DNA from: Actinomadura harenae
GTDB lineage: Bacteria; Actinomycetota; Actinomycetes; Streptosporangiales; Streptosporangiaceae
Length of the DNA stretch: 64,000 nucleotides
Assembly (NCBI RefSeq): GCF_003696215.1
Contig: NZ_RFFG01000025.1
Location: 36,696 to 100,695 of the forward strand
Direction of reading: 5' to 3'
Shown here piece after piece: positions 59,829 to 64,000 of this stretch (the first letter of the stretch is position 1; the number at the start of each line of letters is the position of its first letter). Made by a program: the position numbers and the translations under genes. A model generated the notes under the pieces. It saw nothing but the letters and a program-made list of their open reading frames with translations, had not been told where the DNA came from and searched no databases.

Positions 59829-60155
59829 CGCACACCACCCCCGAAAAACGCCTCCAAGCCCCTCCTACCCCCCGAACCCACACCCCACCGACCCCACCCG
59901 AAGAAGAATCCGCCACCCAAAACGCCGACCACCACGAACGGGAACCCCTCGCCGAGCCCGTCCTCTGGCCGTCCACCCGCGACCGCCCCGGCACCCCCTC
60001 GGCCGTCCACCCGGACCTTCCGCGAACGTGCCGAACCCGCCACCCTCCGGCCGCCGCCCTGGCCCCGCGATCCCGCCCGGACGCCCCGTCCGATCCCCTG
60101 GTGAGAGCCCGGCCACGAAGGAAGTCCGGAGCGATGCGCCGGACTGGTTCGGAGG
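59829..60155. other. C-rich gap upstream of glsA
   Basis: 327 bases between glsA and the first CIRCE element. The stretch 59830-60100 is extremely C-rich on the plus strand, with CCACCCGA/CCCCGACC-type low complexity. No gene or clear promoter is seen; the glsA promoter must lie here. Confidence 0.4.
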
Positions 60156-60182
60156 CTTGCACTCGGCAGGGTAGAGTGCTAA
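60156..60182 (+). promoter_or_regulatory. CIRCE element 1 (HrcA operator)
   Basis: CTTGCACTC-N9-GAGTGCTAA, seven of nine positions of the left arm and all of the right arm matching the CIRCE consensus TTAGCACTC-N9-GAGTGCTAA. It overlaps a plausible promoter: TTGCAC (60157), 17 bases, TAAACA (60180). Confidence 0.88.
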
Positions 60183-60189
60183 ACAAACG

Positions 60190-60216
60190 TTGGCACTCTG
60201 CTGTGGAGAGTGACAG
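60190..60216 (+). promoter_or_regulatory. CIRCE element 2 (HrcA operator)
   Basis: TTGGCACTC-N9-GAGTGACAG, eight of nine left-arm positions conserved and a degenerate right arm. It begins eight bases after CIRCE 1. Two tandem operators would allow tighter HrcA repression of groEL. Confidence 0.8.
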
Positions 60217-60252
60217 CTCCACAGTCTGGATCGGGGCGATGAGGCCTCTTGA

Positions 60253-61974
<1,722 letters not shown>

Positions 61975-62021
61975 TCCGACCTCGGAAGTCCGGGCGACAG
62001 CACCGCTGACGCCTGAGCCAG

Positions 62022-62051
62022 GGGGCGGTCCCGTTTCGACGGGGCCGCCCC
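62022..62051 (+). terminator. Terminator after groEL2
   Basis: 13-base stem GGGGCGGTCCCGT / ACGGGGCCGCCCC (one T-G pair) with a TTCG tetraloop, followed by TTCGCGCGTTTT. It lies 48 bases after the groEL2 stop. Confidence 0.88.
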
Positions 62052-62171
62052 TTCGCGCGTTTTCGGCCCCTCCCACCCGGGGTTCCGGCTCCGGCCCGAT
62101 GACCTGGCCGGAAGGCTGGATCCCGGTTCACCGGGGTTCCTTGTCAGCGTCCGCCTTGACAGGATCGCGAC

Positions 62172-62789
62172 GTGACCGATCTCTTCAATCTCCCCAGCAT
62201 GCGGGTCGAACAGCCGCGCAAGGTCGTGCAGACACAGACGCGGTACGACGTGGTGGACGACCAGGGCACCCGGCTCGCCTACGTCACCGACCAGCAGGTC
62301 CGAAGCCGCCGTGAGGCGGTCCGCGCGGCCCTCCCGCAGACCGTCCGGAGCGCGCACGCCACCCTCGTCCTGAAGGACGCCGAGGACGCCCCCCGCTTCG
62401 TCATCGACAAGGTGGACGCCTGGAACACCCACGTCCACCTGGCCGTCCCGGGTGAGGAGGGCGAGGCCGTGATGCGGGGCGACCGCATCGGGACCGTCCG
62501 CGCCAACTCCACCCGCCGCCAGTACTTCCTGCTCGACGCCGACGAGACCGAGATGGCCCAGGCCATCGGTGACCTGCGGCTGCGCACCTTCCCCGTCACC
62601 GACAACGACCGCCGCAAGTTCGCCAGCATCAACAAGAAGTGGGCCGGGCTGCGCGCCGAGCTGTTCACCACGGCCGACCGCTACGCCGTCGAGTTCAGCG
62701 AGGAGGTGGACGAGACGCTCCGCGTCCTGGTCGTCATCACGGCGATCGTGCTCGACATGATGGCCTACGAGTCCAAGGAACTCGTCTGA
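62172..62789 (+). CDS. LURP-one/phospholipid scramblase-related protein
   Basis: 205 residues from GTG 62172. The N-terminus MTDLFNLPSMRVEQPRKVVQTQTRYDVVDDQGTRLAYV and later alternating strands (DAPRFVIDKVDAWNTHVHLAVPG, GDRIGTVRANSTRRQYFLL, LFTTADRYAVEF) fit the Tubby-like LURP-one fold, and a hydrophobic C-terminal segment (LRVLVVITAIVLDMM) may touch the membrane. Actinobacterial members are annotated as scramblase-related without proof of lipid scrambling. It is monocistronic after groEL2. Confidence 0.8.
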   Translation: MTDLFNLPSMRVEQPRKVVQTQTRYDVVDDQGTRLAYVTDQQVRSRREAVRAALPQTVRSAHATLVLKDAEDAPRFVIDKVDAWNTHVHLAVPGEEGEAVMRGDRIGTVRANSTRRQYFLLDADETEMAQAIGDLRLRTFPVTDNDRRKFASINKKWAGLRAELFTTADRYAVEFSEEVDETLRVLVVITAIVLDMMAYESKELV

Positions 62790-62924
62790 TCACGGACTGA
62801 CGTCCGTCCGTCCGGACGCCGACGCCGGCTCTGGGCAACCGCCGGGGGAGCAGTCCCCGATGGTCCGGCCCGGAACGGCGCACGCGGGGTTCCCTCCGGA
62901 CGCGGCAGCGGATACGTTCCGCTT

Positions 62925-63281
62925 GTGCGGGTCGTGCCAGAACGGTCGAACGGCCGGTGGCTGTCACCGGTCATACCGACGATCGCCAACGGCGTCCTGG
63001 CCGCGCTCTGGGGGTTCTCCGCGTTCGGCGGCTGGAGCGACGACGCGTTCTGCGGCTCAGGCGCCGCCCATAACGCCGACTGCGGTGACACGGTCGGCCG
63101 CTACGTCTGGCTCTCCGCCCCACCCGCCTTCGTCGGGGCAGGGATCAGCCTCATGTCCTGGCTCGTCCCAAGCGTTCGGCACCGTTCCGCCGTCCTGGAC
63201 CGGAACCTGACCATCGCAGTCGGCTTCTGGGTCTTCGCCGAGGCCGTCATGTTCGTCGGTGGCTACCTCACCAAGCACTGA
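62925..63281 (+). CDS. Small integral membrane protein
   Basis: 118 residues from GTG 62925. GATACG about eight bases upstream suggests a -10 box and a leaderless mRNA. Three membrane helices are likely: VIPTIANGVLAALWGFSAFGGW (~16-37), YVWLSAPPAFVGAGISLMSWLV (~60-81) and LTIAVGFWVFAEAVMFVGGYL (~94-114). A loop with two cysteines (FCGSGAAHNADCGD) lies between helices 1 and 2, probably a disulfide outside. No family is recognised. Confidence 0.65.
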   Translation: MRVVPERSNGRWLSPVIPTIANGVLAALWGFSAFGGWSDDAFCGSGAAHNADCGDTVGRYVWLSAPPAFVGAGISLMSWLVPSVRHRSAVLDRNLTIAVGFWVFAEAVMFVGGYLTKH

Positions 63282-63733
63282 CCGCCCCGTGGCCCGGTCA
63301 CCTAAGCACCGAACGGCCACCTTCCCGGCGAAAACCGCATCCCGGAATACCGCGGGTCCTCACCGCCGTTGGACCTTCCGGCGGGCCGAGACGCTCGCTT
63401 CTCAGCACAAAAGCCCAGCTAGAGGACGTCGACACCGCCGACGGGCGAGCTCCCCGGCGATGCGCCGGACGGGTTCCGCCAGTCGGTTTGACGCGGACGC
63501 CCCCTGGGCATACTGTTCTCTTCGCCCCAAGGAGTTGCGGGACGCCGAACGGCGGCCGACCTGAGGGGAAACCATCCAAGACCAAGCGGTAGCGGCTTCG
63601 CCGTGCCCGCCGTCGGATGGTGGACCGGAAATGCTCGATTTTGCGAATCGGCGCGGATCTGGTGAAATAGACGGGCCGCAGGGAACGGCCGCGAAAGCGG
63701 ACGGGAAGTGCGGAAATCAGAATCAGCCGGAAA
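63282..63733. other. Gap before the rRNA promoter
   Basis: 452 bases without a convincing gene. TTGCGA (63641) and AAATAG (63665) with 18 bases between could be an additional, weaker upstream rRNA promoter. The stretch 63660-63730 becomes markedly AT-richer toward the main promoter, as rRNA upstream regions do. Confidence 0.45.
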
Positions 63734-63761
63734 TTGACAAGCCGGCCGGAACTGATAAAGT
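63734..63761 (+). promoter_or_regulatory. rRNA operon promoter
   Basis: Consensus -35 TTGACA (63734-63739), 16 bases, -10 TAAAGT (63756-63761). It is followed by the actinobacterial rRNA leader sequence TTGAGAACTCAACAGCGTG at 63824, which fixes its identity. Confidence 0.9.
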
Positions 63762-64000
63762 AAGGGAGTCGCCACGGAGCGAAGGCCGCGGAAACGCGGA
63801 CGGAGCGCGTGAGTGTCCGTTTCTTGAGAACTCAACAGCGTGACAAAAGCCAGTGCCTTTATAGATCAGGCAATGCCTGATCACCCCGTGCACGTGGATC
63901 TTCGGATTCGGGTGCAGGGATTTCTTTGAGGCAAATGCAATCCCTTTCGGGGGGTTGTTTTGCTGGGATCTTCGGATTCCTCTTTCGGGTTTGGCGGGTT
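63762..64000 (+). other. 5' leader of a 16S-23S-5S rRNA operon
   Basis: TTGAGAACTCAACAGCGTG (63824-63842) is the conserved leader element found ahead of 16S in actinobacteria. A GATCAGGC / GCCTGATC hairpin (63864-63882) follows, and GGATCTTCGGATTC occurs twice (63897, 63969), probably part of RNase III processing stems. The mature 16S gene begins beyond the window. Confidence 0.85.

Overview
The window reads as chromosomal DNA of a high-GC actinomycete. It encodes mycothiol synthesis (mshA), CarD, a SenX3/RegX3-PhoU phosphate module, a Streptomyces-type OtsA, a GroEL2-type chaperonin without a groES partner, many GTG/TTG starts and several probably leaderless genes. The order otsA / thrC-cysO / csp / groEL and phoU-senX3-regX3-carD-ispF-cysS-rlmB matches what I recall of Streptomyces and Streptosporangiales. 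I infer a Thermomonosporaceae-like (Actinomadura-type) organism from recall, not from a search. I see no phage, insertion sequence or CRISPR array. The window ends in the promoter and leader of an rRNA operon, before the 16S gene.

Layout. 0-12 kb holds small accessory and regulatory genes: an MFS exporter end, GNAT, winged-helix protein, orphan NarL-type regulator, MarR plus epimerase, macro-domain hydrolase, a NarL-type two-component pair, a universal stress protein and an unusual acyl-CoA synthetase fused to a DinB/maleylpyruvate-isomerase-like domain. 13-16 kb is mshA-ybjN-gpmA. 16-19 kb is phoU divergent from senX3-regX3, with a PHO-box-like repeat between them. 19-22.6 kb holds two exported or membrane proteins, carD and ispF. 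22.9-28 kb is a homogentisate (tyrosine) degradation block (fahA, an unrecognised conserved-looking protein, hmgA) lying between ispF and cysS. ispD, often found next to ispF, is not in the window. 29-32 kb is cysS-rlmB behind two minisatellite arrays. 32-37 kb has an aldo/keto reductase, tRNA-Thr, a MarR/MFS divergent pair, a RibD-type reductase and a FolP2-like protein. 37.5-40 kb is a DUF485/ActP acetate-symporter operon. 41-47 kb has an anchored subtilase, SHOCT protein, MarR, DUF3263, otsB and a membrane protein. 47-52 kb has PadR/flavin monooxygenase and a divergent Ser/Thr kinase / ECF sigma factor pair. 52-58 kb has a sulfotransferase, otsA, riboswitch-controlled thrC-cysO, a nucleotidyltransferase and a cold-shock protein. 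58-64 kb has a multidomain glutaminase, a CIRCE-controlled groEL, two small genes and the rRNA leader.

How they connect. OtsA and OtsB would together make trehalose. SenX3/RegX3/PhoU would sense phosphate. FahA and HmgA catalyse the last and an earlier step of homogentisate breakdown. ThrC and the CysO-like sulfur carrier are probably co-transcribed behind a SAM-I (S-box) riboswitch. The signals most worth a second look are the duplicated 5' segment and an alternative pairing upstream of that riboswitch, the kinase/ECF pair, the synthetase-DinB fusion, the uncharacterised protein in the homogentisate block, and the stop-codon-containing minisatellite after 28.85 kb.
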